From: Glandiceps talaboti | Lineage: Eukaryota; Hemichordata; Enteropneusta; Spengelidae | Direction of reading: 5' to 3' | Length of the DNA: 64,000 nucleotides | Assembly: GCF_964340395.1 (NCBI RefSeq) | Contig: NC_135561.1 | Coordinates: forward strand, 17,293,240-17,357,239 | Shown here: piece by piece, positions 13,815-24,214 of the stretch | Position numbering within the stretch: the first letter of the stretch is position 1 | Layout: each line of letters starts with the position of its first letter | Translations under genes and position numbers: made by a program | The notes under the pieces: generated by a model | Database searches by the model: none | What the model was told of the DNA's origin: nothing | Seen by the model: the letters and a program-made list of their open reading frames with translations, nothing else

Positions 13815-14897
13815 TTACGAGACGTTAGTAAACTCATCATCTGCTTCCATGGGATTCGTTTAGTAATATTATTTACATTAATTACGACAGGACTTCTAAG
13901 TTTATATACATAATGAAATAAAATTGCCTAGGTATACAGTTGATATTATATTATAAACGTTTTAATATTTTGAAATTGTTGTGTGTTTTTTTACTTGTCG
14001 CGTTTATTTCTCTGGATGTACATAGTCTACTGAATAGTAATGCTAAACGCACATGGTACCGTCGTCCGTATACAGTACTGTTGTTAACCCAGTAACTGAT
14101 TTGTAAAGGAAACACAACCACGTTTTCAAAGTACAAAACCGAACTGATTATTTTGGGTTTTTGAAGGCCAACTATATATAGTATATTTTATTCAGACGCG
14201 GATCAATTTTGTCATTCCTAAAAAAAAACCCTTCTGAAATATTTATTTATTTATTACTAGTTATGTACACATAATATAACCCATAATATGCGATATAATA
14301 ATCAGCATGTACAATGCACATTCTCTGTTCTATACACATGATACAGAACACGTGCTACTCACTGAGGATTCGAACACTTACAATATAATTCGTTGTCTTG
14401 ACTTCATCGAGCGTCCAACGCACACCATGTTTTTTAATTTTATCAACTTCAGCAGTAAAAATAGTATTAAAGATAAATTACAAAAAAGTCAAGATGACTG
14501 TTGACAGTCTAGGTTAATTACTGTACGTCCATTAACTACAAAAAATACCATAGGTTTGATTTGCGTAATTTCCTTTGTAGACATTTTGTATAGAAACATG
14601 ATATATTATTAATATTAATTCTTCAACATTAATGATTTTACTTTGACAAGCGCCCCATGTGTATAACGCGTAAGCTCACTTAGCGAGTGTATGGGAGGAG
14701 ATTACACATCGAACAATGCTTATTATACAATAAGTCAAAATAAAAATGTATTACAGCATAAATGAGTTTACCTTGGCCTTTCACTCATGTAACATTACAT
14801 TTTTTACACATACACAGACAACTGCTGATGTTACAATAAGAGAAACAACATAGGTGCCGTGCACAGTGGGGATGTAGAAGTAGTAGAGTTGAAATGT

Positions 14898-14937
14898 TAT
14901 GTATGTATGTATGTATGTATGTATGTATGTATGTATG
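14898..14937. repeat. (GTAT)n microsatellite
   Basis: About ten GTAT units. Confidence 0.95.
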
Positions 14938-15466
14938 CACTAGTTCATTTATTTATATTTATTTTCAAATGCGACTACATAGATACAATACAAGGCGAGT
15001 GCCTCTCAAGTGATAACGCTTGATTTTAGCGAATATTTTCAGGGGTGTCTGGTGGGGGAATGGGATGTCTACTAGTAATCGTTCCGATCTTTGCAGGAAG
15101 TTGGCAATCAAATGGGCATATGTGTTACAGTGTAGTGTACTAAGAGACGAAAATGTACATGTGTAATGAAAAGAAAGATGCATAGCAAGGCGTTCATCGA
15201 GAAAATGTTCGACCGTGTTTGTTTGTTCGAGCGAAAAAAGGACACCAAACGAATCTTGCACACTCCACGCACACTCTCTAATTAATCATACGTGACGTAG
15301 CCATTTTATGAATTTCAAAGGTTGGATTCAATTTAGTGTAAAGACATGTATAGCATTTATATTTTCGATCTGATCTGATCTGATCGGCTGATCATACCGC
15401 CACCTAGTGGTCACCTGTGACTATGGAATTAGTCATTTCGACAACAAAAGCTCAATGCTATCTATT

Positions 15467-16588
15467 AAGGGGTACATCATTTGATTTCGGGGGGGGGGGG
15501 GGGGGCTTGGAGGATTTCCGAAAAAAAATTGATGACCAACTCAAGACAAAAAAGACTTCAGGGTATGAGTTAAAAAAATTGTTGTGCTGCAAGTTAGAAA
15601 CTAGCTACAAATGTCAAATTCCCAGGTACATGTGTTTCTGATGAGTAGCCGCCACCTACACTTTTAAAGTTTCTTATCAAAGGTTTATACTAACTGTTGG
15701 AAATTGCTGAAACAAACGGACATACATGTACTACCATCAAATCAAAGAATACTGACCTGACTTAGTACCTTGGATGTTATTTTTCATAAATGAGAAAATA
15801 ATTGTAAATGGAATGGCACGGAATGCTTTCTATACATTCTTGGTGTTAGTTTTCTGAATTCAAATTAATTTCAATTGTGATCAGGAAAGGGTATTGTTAT
15901 CGCCTTGTCATATTAAAATAACAACAGATAGCACTTAGTCCTCGAATTTCAAAAAATGTCTAAGAGCGGGAAGGAGTTTCTGCTCTCCCGTACCCACGGC
16001 CATACTACTCTCTTGTATTTTGATTCAAAGTTTAACTAGTATTGTTTCCACCTTGACAATGGTAAATAACATCACAAAGCATTCTTTTAGTTCTTGCATT
16101 TCAAAGTTTCTAGGGGTACCCACCCCCACACTGCTGCCCTGTATTTTGATTCAAATTTTACATCCTATTATTACTACCTCAACATGTTAAAATAGCACCA
16201 GAAAACATTCTTTCAGTCCTTGACTTTCAAAAAGCTTCAGGGACGGAGAACCCCCTCCCCCTCCCGTACCCTCCCCCACTTGGCTCCCTCAAACTTCTAT
16301 TCAACTTTTACTGCTTACTTTCCAATTTAACTAGCTACTTTTGGAATATTAAAGTCGCATTCATTGTTATCTCTAAGTTTTGAAATAAGCTACATTCATC
16401 ATGTATAAGGAAATTAAATTTCAAAAATCAAATTTAACGCAAAGATAAGATTGCTGTTCCCCTACTTTCAAAAAAAAAAGGTGTCTAGCTGCTCCCGAAA
16501 AAAAATTGGTGTCATGGTGGTTGAAAAAAATGTAGGGTCCAAACTTCACACCCCCCCCCCCCGAAATCAAACGGTTTACCCCTTACAT
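15467..16588. mobile_element. Non-autonomous DNA transposon-like element with about 28-bp TIRs
   Basis: The left end reads aaggggtacatcatttgatt followed by tcggg and a G-run. The right end is a C-run, then gaaatcaaacggtttacccc tt, its inverted copy with few mismatches. The flanks are TTAA on the left and TTAC on the right, suggesting a TTA/TTAA target. The interior holds three diverged units near 15,931, 16,080 and 16,208, each with cattctttNagtNcttg then tttcaaa, and no transposase frame. It ends about 160 bp upstream of the ankyrin-SOCS start codon. Confidence 0.6.
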
Positions 16589-16749
16589 GAACTGCTTCAA
16601 CTGATTGAACCATAACCTTTGAGATTTATTTGATTTGAATGTTTTTTGGTGATAACTAGTTAAAATTTGTCTGTTTCAGGTAAATTTTCGATTCAACTTC
16701 ATCAACTTCTATCATTTACAAAGGACGCTTGTGAATACTCCATACCAGT

Positions 16750-18078
16750 ATGGCTCTCAAGTTGGGTGACTCTGCGAAGCACCCTTCCACCTCGACAATG
16801 AAAACGGTGGTGAAAGCGTGTGTGTATGACGACTACGAGGTCCTGGAGAAGTTGCTTAGCGACGGTAGTATACATGTCAATGTGCACATAAGCTTTGATA
16901 ACGTGCAGAAATTAGAGAAATATTTCCAGTATAATTTAGGAGAAAAGTTGAAAAAAGTAACCCCTCTGCAGGTAGCCGCCAAACTGGGTAGTCCTAAGTG
17001 CATGCAGGTCTTACTGCAACACGGAGCTAATTTGGACATCGATTTGCCCTACTTCTCGCCATTGGCGATTGTTTGCCGATCGCTGCCGAAAAGTCCCGAA
17101 TATATGAGTCGGTTCGAGGAGTGTCTTAAGATGCTCGTGGAAGCAGGTGCGGATTTGACTCATTTGCAGTCATGCGCATCTCCAGTTACAGGGTACGGTT
17201 CTATTTTACATCTACTTGTCAACAATAGAATGAGCGTGAGTTTGATGAGAACTGTTGTTCGTCACGGCGTCGACATAAACGTGACTGACTCACGTGGACA
17301 AACACCTCTTCACTATGTCACTTTTCTTACCGAGCCGATTGATATAATCATCCGGGCTCTTTTAGGTTTCGGTGCCGATCCAAATAAGCAGGACGACGTG
17401 GGATGCAGTCCCGTTCTCTATTGCGCATCTCACCAAGACAGCCCGTATTTGTTGAAACTGCTCTGCGACGCAGGTGGCGATCCGGACATTACCGATCACT
17501 ACGGTCAAAACGCCTTGCATCTAGCGTGTAAGCATTTGAAACTCAAGAGTATTGACTTTTTGGTAGAGCGTATTTCTAGTATCAATGATAAAACGTATAG
17601 TTTTAATACAGCGGCGAATTTCCTGCTCATGAAGGTGGCGGAGAACTACTGGAGTATGGAAGACAAGAACAGGGAAGTCGCTCGATGTATTCAGAAAATC
17701 TTAAACTTTGGCGGAATCATAACTCGACCGGTCGTGGAAGACCAAGCCGTGAGATATCTACAGAAGTATAACCGAAACCAACGCGAGAGTTACCCGTTGG
17801 AAATTTTAGGTATGGTCATTAACACGCATCCACGCATCGGAGTGGTCCATCTCAAAGAGGAACTATCGACGCTGATCCGTCCATTGCCTCCGAGACTTGA
17901 CAGTTTCTTCCGTCAGTTATGCGCCATGGAAAAGATTCCCCGTTCTCTGCAACATTTCTGTCGGTGTACGATACGAAGTCATCTTGGTAATCGGTGTCAT
18001 CTTACATTTTCTCATTCAACTTTGCCGAGAAAACTTCAAGCGTACCTAGTGCTGGAGCCTTCTACAGATATTACATAG
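16750..18078 (+). CDS. Ankyrin-repeat and SOCS-box (ASB) family protein
   Basis: One uninterrupted frame of 442 codons. Residues about 65-290 contain around six ankyrin repeats, seen as TPLQVAAKLGS, GQTPLHYVTF and GQNALHLACKHL with LLQHGAN, LLGFGADPN and LLCDAGGDPD repeat ends. A C-terminal SOCS box spans about 396-436: the BC-box core SLQHFCRCTI fits the SLxxxCxxx pattern that binds elongin B/C, followed by LPRKLQAYL where the cullin-5 box LPxP would lie; the second proline is missing. ASB proteins are substrate receptors of cullin-5 ubiquitin ligases in the cytosol. No substrate can be read from sequence. A possible splice acceptor (ctgtttcag at about 16,679) leaves room for an intron in the 5' leader. 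I cannot assign a specific ASB subtype. Confidence 0.85.
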   Translation: MALKLGDSAKHPSTSTMKTVVKACVYDDYEVLEKLLSDGSIHVNVHISFDNVQKLEKYFQYNLGEKLKKVTPLQVAAKLGSPKCMQVLLQHGANLDIDLPYFSPLAIVCRSLPKSPEYMSRFEECLKMLVEAGADLTHLQSCASPVTGYGSILHLLVNNRMSVSLMRTVVRHGVDINVTDSRGQTPLHYVTFLTEPIDIIIRALLGFGADPNKQDDVGCSPVLYCASHQDSPYLLKLLCDAGGDPDITDHYGQNALHLACKHLKLKSIDFLVERISSINDKTYSFNTAANFLLMKVAENYWSMEDKNREVARCIQKILNFGGIITRPVVEDQAVRYLQKYNRNQRESYPLEILGMVINTHPRIGVVHLKEELSTLIRPLPPRLDSFFRQLCAMEKIPRSLQHFCRCTIRSHLGNRCHLTFSHSTLPRKLQAYLVLEPSTDIT

Positions 18079-18274
18079 AAAGCCCAAACTTTACAAGGCC
18101 CGGACAGGCAATATTTGATGTTAAGTTTCCCGCTCTTTTACAAAGCATGCGCAGTAGCTCTGATTTTTGGCATTGTTTTAGTATGTTTATTGAAAGGTTT
18201 CTGAGAAATACAACCGTTTTCACTCAACTAGTACACTTTGATAATGGTTCGACCTCAATATTCAACGATAAAGA

Positions 18275-18490
18275 ATGTATATCCCATAACATGACAATTT
18301 CTCACATTATCGTTACAACTACCGTAGTACACTATGTATCCCATAACATTACAATTTCTCACATTATCGTTACATCTACACCGTATATCCCATAATATGA
18401 CAATTTCTCACATTATCGTTACAACTACCGTAGTACACTATGTATCCCATAACATTACAATTTCTCACATTATCGTTACATCTACATTAT
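18275..18490. repeat. Tandem repeat, higher-order unit about 110 bp
   Basis: Four subunits share tatcccataacat.acaatt tctcacattatcgttac. They alternate between a version followed by aactaccgtagtacactatg and one followed by atctacac, so the higher-order unit is a pair. It lies 200 bp past the ASB stop codon, probably in its 3' untranslated or flanking region. Confidence 0.8.
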
Positions 18491-19108
18491 ATCAAACTAT
18501 TAATCAATGAAAAATTCAAAATGATGTTACAAAAATCGATGTTATTCCATTGTTCATGCAATTTTGTGATGTTTATTATCTACTGAGTATTTGACTGGCC
18601 AAATTTTCTTCGAGGGTCAGGGTTTTAATCCCAGGTTCTCACATACACCGTGTTATCTTACCAGTTGATCCATGGGGAATTACACGGGATAATTGAACTT
18701 GTTCTGGAGCAAGTTTCCCATCGTTCTGCCAGACAACTGTATACTTTTTTACACTCATTATCTTAATCCTAATCCAAGCAAGGCCTTTAAGTTTAAAAGC
18801 ACAATTTTGATTAGGGATTAATATCTAAGGGTGAAATACGGTTGCTTGACATAGCTATAGAAAATACAATATGACCCCGGGATTGAAACATTGCCCCTCA
18901 ACTCGAAAGACGTTCTGATTTTTTGTTGGTGAATATTTTTAGTCGAACCATCTATCGATTCACAATGCTTGTGTGAAAGTAGTTGTAAACTATTGTGTTG
19001 TCGGCCTTGGATTGAAATAATTTATCCGTTATTCATACTTCAAAATGTATCAACAAGAAAGGTGCTGAATGGAAAATATTGTGCTACCCAGTATTTGTAG
19101 CTTTTTGT

Positions 19109-19466
19109 TAAAGTGGCCATATGGATGAGGATTGGGTATTTATTTTGGATTTTTGATTTATAAAACAATTTTATTATGGCTTCCTACTTGAAAAATCAAT
19201 GTGAAATAACATTGAATAAGTTTGTGTTTGAAACTCAATGCATTGCTAAAAGCTAAAATATGTGTAAAAAGTTTGTTTTAGTACATATAATAGCACAGAT
19301 TTTACACATTTATTAATCTTCTTCAATTTATTGAGTTACAGACAAAGACTTTGCACATGTTGTTTCACATTGATTTTTCAAGTAAGAAGCCATGACAAAA
19401 TTGTTCTATAGTATGAATTAATAATCCAAAATAAGTTCCCAATCCTCATCCATATGGCCACTTTTA
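19109..19466. repeat. Long foldback (MITE-like), about 360 bp
   Basis: The left arm begins aagtggccatatggatgagg and the right arm ends with its reverse complement, cctcatccatatggccactt. Complementarity continues inward with gaps (tggcttcctacttgaaaaat against atttttcaagtaagaagcca). Arms of about 115 bp surround a centre that also shows weak internal symmetry. No reading frame is present. Confidence 0.75.
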
Positions 19467-20631
19467 CCGTCTTTGAATCGTTTTGATGTTTCATTTTTGC
19501 CTTTTTGTCACATAAATCACTGACGAGTAATTCATCAATTTGGAACTCGAGTGGTCTAACAGTTTTGGTGAAGGTTTAGTTTATTTTGTAAAAAAAAAAG
19601 AAAAGAAAGAAAGATACTATAGCTACTGTGGTGTTAAAATAGGTTTTGTGCATGTTATGTCGCGCAGACTAGATACAGACCATAATATTAGTCTGCAGAC
19701 TACAAGTCAACAGTCAGTAGACTGTGGGTATGTCGTGAGTTCAATGTCCGCTGATTATTTAACTAGAAGCCGTGAGTGGAATTTCTGACTTGAAATGTTC
19801 ATAGATGTCAATCAAAAATAATTCAATTCATTTACATACACTACGATAGTTGTAATAGTTTGTAAAGGTATGCTATGACGGGGCGCCCTCACACATCGAT
19901 GAGGGCGGGACGACACGACGTATCTTACAGTCTAGATAAATGTGTGTTGTTATTTAAAGTTAACAGGTGGTTTCAATTAATATATCGCATGCGACATATT
20001 GGGGGACAATTTTTGCATGATTACACATTATTGTGACATTATATACATCGTACTTCGTCTACTGGTTCAATGCTAGTCAGATACATACACTTACTATTTG
20101 ATAGAAAGGCATGACTATAGTTTGTGATTTCAAACATCATATCATAGTTTTCTAAAAAACAAATATCTCGATAAATTAATCAGACTTCGAGACAGTATAT
20201 ACAAAGTGTCTATGCCTAGTATTAAGTTGGAACTTTTGGTTTGACCTTACTGTACGTAAACTGATAGTCTGCCTGTAAGTTAAAAAAAGTCAACAATGAA
20301 AATCACATTCTATTCTAGACCACAATCTTTTCAAAGGATATCCCGAAAGAGTTAATACAAATCGAGAAACAACAAATAACTCATTTTTCTTGAGGATATT
20401 CTAATTTGTCAACTAGTTCTTAGTGCGCATGCGTACAATCCGTCAATTTATAGTCTATAATCCTTGAAATCGTTAGTAATGTGCATGAGTGAAATTTATC
20501 AAGTTGATTCACATTCTATTGACCATGCGTCAAAGTGACGTCATTTCAGCAGTGAATGATTTACTACCATTTATATACAACCAATTATCACGTGCACCAC
20601 CATGTTCCAATAATATGTATCTCACCTCAAC

Positions 20632-20667
20632 CATAGACCCTCCACCAACGTTGGTGGAGGGTCTATG
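20632..20667. repeat. Perfect 36-bp palindrome
   Basis: The two 18-bp arms (catagaccctccaccaac and its reverse complement) meet with no spacer. A related but imperfect catagac...gtctatg arrangement appears at about 42,222-42,260, so this may be the core of a small dispersed element. Confidence 0.9.
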
Positions 20668-20732
20668 CCTCAACCTGTAATGTTTTATCAACTAAAATAT
20701 TATATTAGGAACGGCGAAACTATTTTAAGTTG

Positions 20733-20788
<56 letters not shown>
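20733..20788. repeat. (TA)n microsatellite
   Basis: About 27 TA units. Confidence 0.95.
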
Positions 20789-20792
<4 letters not shown>

Positions 20793-21329
20793 TTATATAT
20801 ACCCGAATGTCTATAGGCCAAATTAATACATATTTTGTGTTGTCCTATATTTTAGCCAAATACCGTGTTATACAAGCCTCAAACACCACCGTTATATAGT
20901 CTGTCGATGTCCAATGTTCAGTACATCAGAATTTAATATATGTATCCCTCGTTTTGAATAACGTGTTATTAAACCATTACATGCCTTGCACGTTGTTTCT
21001 TTGCCATAGTGGCGGCTACATACACTGTGTTGTTATGTAATATTTGGCTTTTAGTGTAGTAAGGAAATGTTCAGTAATATAATCATCGTCTCATTAGCAG
21101 GCTGGTTGGTCACCATGTCAAGTATTCCCTTCACACCAGATTAACCATCCAAACTGCTAAGGACGCTGGGTAATTATTATACACATTCTTGTTTACAAAA
21201 AACGGGTCAGTGCATTGTGTAATGGACATTTTTATTACGTGTTTTAGTAGGAATCTACCTCTCTGAAACTCTCCATGTCAAAACAATTGAAGCCAAAAAA
21301 TCAATATTATAAAATTTGTTCGTTTACCA

Positions 21330-21512
21330 GATCTCACCATATTTGGTTCTATTTTTGGAATCACATATGTAATGTCAAGTAAACAGTTTATCCTCTGTGT
21401 TTTCACCAAACCAACAGATATTGACATACTAAAGGCCAGTTTTATGGAAAGGTTTCTTGAAAATTTACAATGGTCTCTGCAAAAGAGAAAAGTAAACATG
21501 GGGTACACATAA
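21330..21512 (+). CDS. Orphan coding-like 3' exon, function unknown
   Basis: A pyrimidine-rich acceptor (ttcgtttaccag) precedes a frame of about 60 codons ending in TAA at 21,510-21,512. The translated text has protein-like composition: FGSIFGITYVMSSKQF, then ILCVFTKPTDIDILKASF, then an amphipathic helix MERFLENLQWSLQK. The pattern of two beta strands and a helix is reminiscent of longin or roadblock folds, but I cannot name a family. No partner exons were found, so it may be the end of a gene, a relic, or chance. Confidence 0.3.
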   Translation, partial: DLTIFGSIFGITYVMSSKQFILCVFTKPTDIDILKASFMERFLENLQWSLQKRKVNMGYT

Positions 21513-23372
21513 TGAACCTTCTCGGAGTATTATGTTGGTGACAGAGAATCAAGCTTAATTAGAAATTAATTCATTTTACTGCCTTAATCACAAATGACCA
21601 CATTTTTACACGAAAATGAATGATTCATTGGGTTTTAACGAATTGCAATTACCAACCCCCATAGTATTGCTTTACTGTCACGTGATATTATTTCCATGTT
21701 CCCTCGTTGGTTGAACTCAGCTAATTTACATACTATGTTGCAATAAATTATATGTTGAAGGTTCAGTAAAAATGATAGTTGTCATTGTAAATGGTAGGAT
21801 TTTTTTGTAAAAAAAACCTTTTTTGTGTGTATAAGGTTGTATGCTTTGACTCTGATACTTTACCTTGCAAATATTTATGCCATAATGGTTAGTGTAATGT
21901 TCTACTCATAAGTTCTACCAGCCAACCAAAAGGAAACTTGCAATCCAGACTGAGCATGCTCAGATGCAAAGGACTATGGGATTATCTGTGGTTATCGTAA
22001 TATCTTATCTGGAGCTACCGATGAAATAAACCTCCCCCAATGGTCAGGCTAAATATAAATTGATCATTCGTGGTTATGAACAATGTAACAATATTGTTTA
22101 CAATACTAATTGCTTAGTATTTATTATCACATGATGCAACATTCAACATGGCGGGTTTGCAAGTTCCCTATTGCGTAATACAATTTGCAGCTTTCGCGTA
22201 AAGATTATCCATGTCACGAGCTTGAAATTTGTGACTTTTGAGCAAACTTTGTAGGGGTAAAGTCAGTTTTAACTTTTTTGTTGAAAGGTGCACACAAATT
22301 AACAAAGTATCTCAATGTTATGTTGGAATAACCACTGTGTGTCGACTTGATAATTATCATTAAACGTAAATTCTAGAGTGTTCTTGCTGCATGCTTGACA
22401 ACAAAAATGATGTTGGGTACTTTCATATTTGCAACATACAAATGTTGAACTCACTATAAAATAAGAACTCACTATAGGCCTTTTAACAAAATTTTACTCA
22501 CAAAAAGGTTTGCATATTGAGCATAAAAATGTCTGTGGTATATGCCATTTTAGACTATATGTCATTTTTAACTATAGCCTACATGTAGTCTTGAAAGACT
22601 AACACTAGTACATTATTTGAGCTATCCTTACTGTCAGTGTGATGTTTGAATTTTCGATCGTTTTTCCAAAGACTACTGATGGTTTGTACACTTGCTAGTA
22701 TTTCTCTGACATCCCTCCAGATAACGTGATTGGTCGAATATACAATTAATCATATTTAAATCGCAATCAGGTCACATGATGAATCCATAATTAGGTGTCA
22801 TGAAAGGTTTTATGGAAAACAGATTAACTTCTGTTCTGATTTATGTTATTTTTTTGCAAATGTTATGTACAACTGATCATATCTATTGACATGTTTGTAG
22901 GCTTGGAAAGACTAGCGAGATTTCAATTTTTTTTTTAGAGAATTGAGATGATGATAACTTCAAACAAATGCTGTGTTGGAAACGCTGTTATTGTGACATC
23001 ACGTTTTAGCATAGTTGGCCCAATATTATTCGTAATGCGTGTCCACTGGAAAATTATACCAAATATTATGTCACTTTGGCTGCTAGTCGTCAACATACAG
23101 GTGTATGACCGTGTCTTTTATGATTATGGACAAACCATTAGTATATTTATCAAAGAAAAAATGGCCGCCTAACAATACAGTGGGAATGATGGTATGACAC
23201 ACGATAACGTTAGTAGAATAGTTCATTCATGGATTGGGACTTAGGCAATCGTAAGCTATCCTCAGTATACCTACAAATCATTTTGTAAATAAGGGTTATA
23301 GTGCAAATATATAAATAGTGTTAATGTGAAGTGTATCAAATCTACTTGTAAAACATAATTATCAGAATTGAC

Positions 23373-23598
23373 ATCCGGGCGCCGCCATCTTGAATTTGTG
23401 CTAATTTGCACGAGGTCAAAGATCGTGATGTAAACTTCTCTGTTCATAACTGTACATTATAGTGCTTTATGCGTTGAGATTTACTGTAAATAAAAAAAAT
23501 TGTGACTATACTGGTTTTCTAGCAACCACACATATCTAGACATGTTATTTCTGATCTTCGAGCAATTAGCTAAATTCAAGATGGCGACTGGAATGTGA
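23373..23598. repeat. Short foldback with about 45-bp imperfect terminal inverted repeats
   Basis: gccgccatcttgaattt at 23,381-23,397 and aaattcaagatggcgac at 23,572-23,588 are inverted copies (16 of 17). Weaker matching extends inward (gctaattt.gcacga against tcgagcaattagc). Most simply a MITE of about 225 bp. Confidence 0.55.
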
Positions 23599-23779
23599 TA
23601 CTCATGTATTGTGACTATTACTACTTCAGCAATACAAATATGTACAATTTAAGCAAATAAACGTTCTATCTATCCTTTAACGTAATGTTTTTTCTTTAAC
23701 AAGTACAGTGAATGTGGCAAGTCAACGCTGACTATGTAATCTGGGTTTATTTTTTGTTCAGCGCAAATTTTAGTAATGT

Positions 23780-24138
23780 CGTGTGTGTGTGTGTGTGTGT
23801 GTATGTGTGTGTGTGTATGTATGTATGTATGTATGTATGTATGTGTGTGTATGTGTGTATGTATGTATGTATGTATGTATGTATGTATGTATGTATGTAT
23901 GTATGTATGTGTGTGTGTGTATGTGTGTGTATGTATATGTGTGTGTATGTATGTATGTATGTATGTATGTATGTGTGTGTGTGTATGTGTGTATGTATGT
24001 ATGTATGTATGTATGTATGTATGTATGTATGTATGTGTGTGTATGTGTGTATGTATATATGTGTGTGTATGTATGTATGTATGTATGTATGTATGTATGT
24101 ATGTATGTACGTACGTACGTACGTACGTATGTTTGTTT
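23780..24138. repeat. Compound (TG)n/(TATG)n/(TACG)n microsatellite
   Basis: A tract of about 360 bp with alternating TG and TATG blocks, closing with TACG and TTTG units, 80 bp upstream of the first recognised methyltransferase exon. Confidence 0.95.
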
Positions 24139-24214
24139 GTATAAAATCATTTTAGTGTTAGTCATTTAAAAAACATGCATTGTTACACATTCTCTTGTCA
24201 CGTTCGTTTTTCAG

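Larger units (their letters stand above)
7625..15460. other. Intergenic stretch with repeats only
   Basis: I find no exon with convincing coding character on either strand. It contains a dispersed 160-bp repeat (8,565), a SINE fragment (11,170), a G-run (12,103-12,122) and two microsatellites (13,582; 14,898). An exact 14-bp palindrome, catatggccatatg, lies at 9,036-9,049, and an 18-bp direct duplication (ttagatagctagatgaca) at about 10,824-10,860. The part 12,500-13,300 is visibly richer in CpG than its surroundings and could be regulatory, but nothing more specific can be supported. Confidence 0.5.
18491..24180. other. Intergenic stretch, repeats and one orphan exon candidate
   Basis: Apart from the foldbacks, the palindrome, the microsatellites and the exon candidate listed separately, nothing convincing is seen. 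I searched the plus strand here for upstream exons of the methyltransferase gene, such as a Rossmann motif or an Asp-rich strand 2, and found none. A short stretch at 21,102-21,160 (agcaggctggttggtcacc) resembles 3,184-3,240, which may be another old dispersed repeat. Confidence 0.5.

Noticed and set aside
13542-13913. Long Cys-Val-Tyr and His-Thr-Ile frames over TG, CTGT and ATGT tracts (also near 23,712, 26,153 and 46,165)
   Set aside because: Tetranucleotide repeats without stop codons keep all frames open; the frames have no splice context or family resemblance.
14340-14430. tRNA-like gene on the minus strand around gtgttcgaatcctc
   Set aside because: The B-box-like piece is present, but no A box and no cloverleaf with a 7-bp acceptor stem can be drawn.
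23381-23588. Two YY1-type promoter motifs (gccgccatcttg and caagatggcg)
   Set aside because: They are the matching ends of an inverted repeat with homology extending inward, so a small foldback element explains them better than a promoter.
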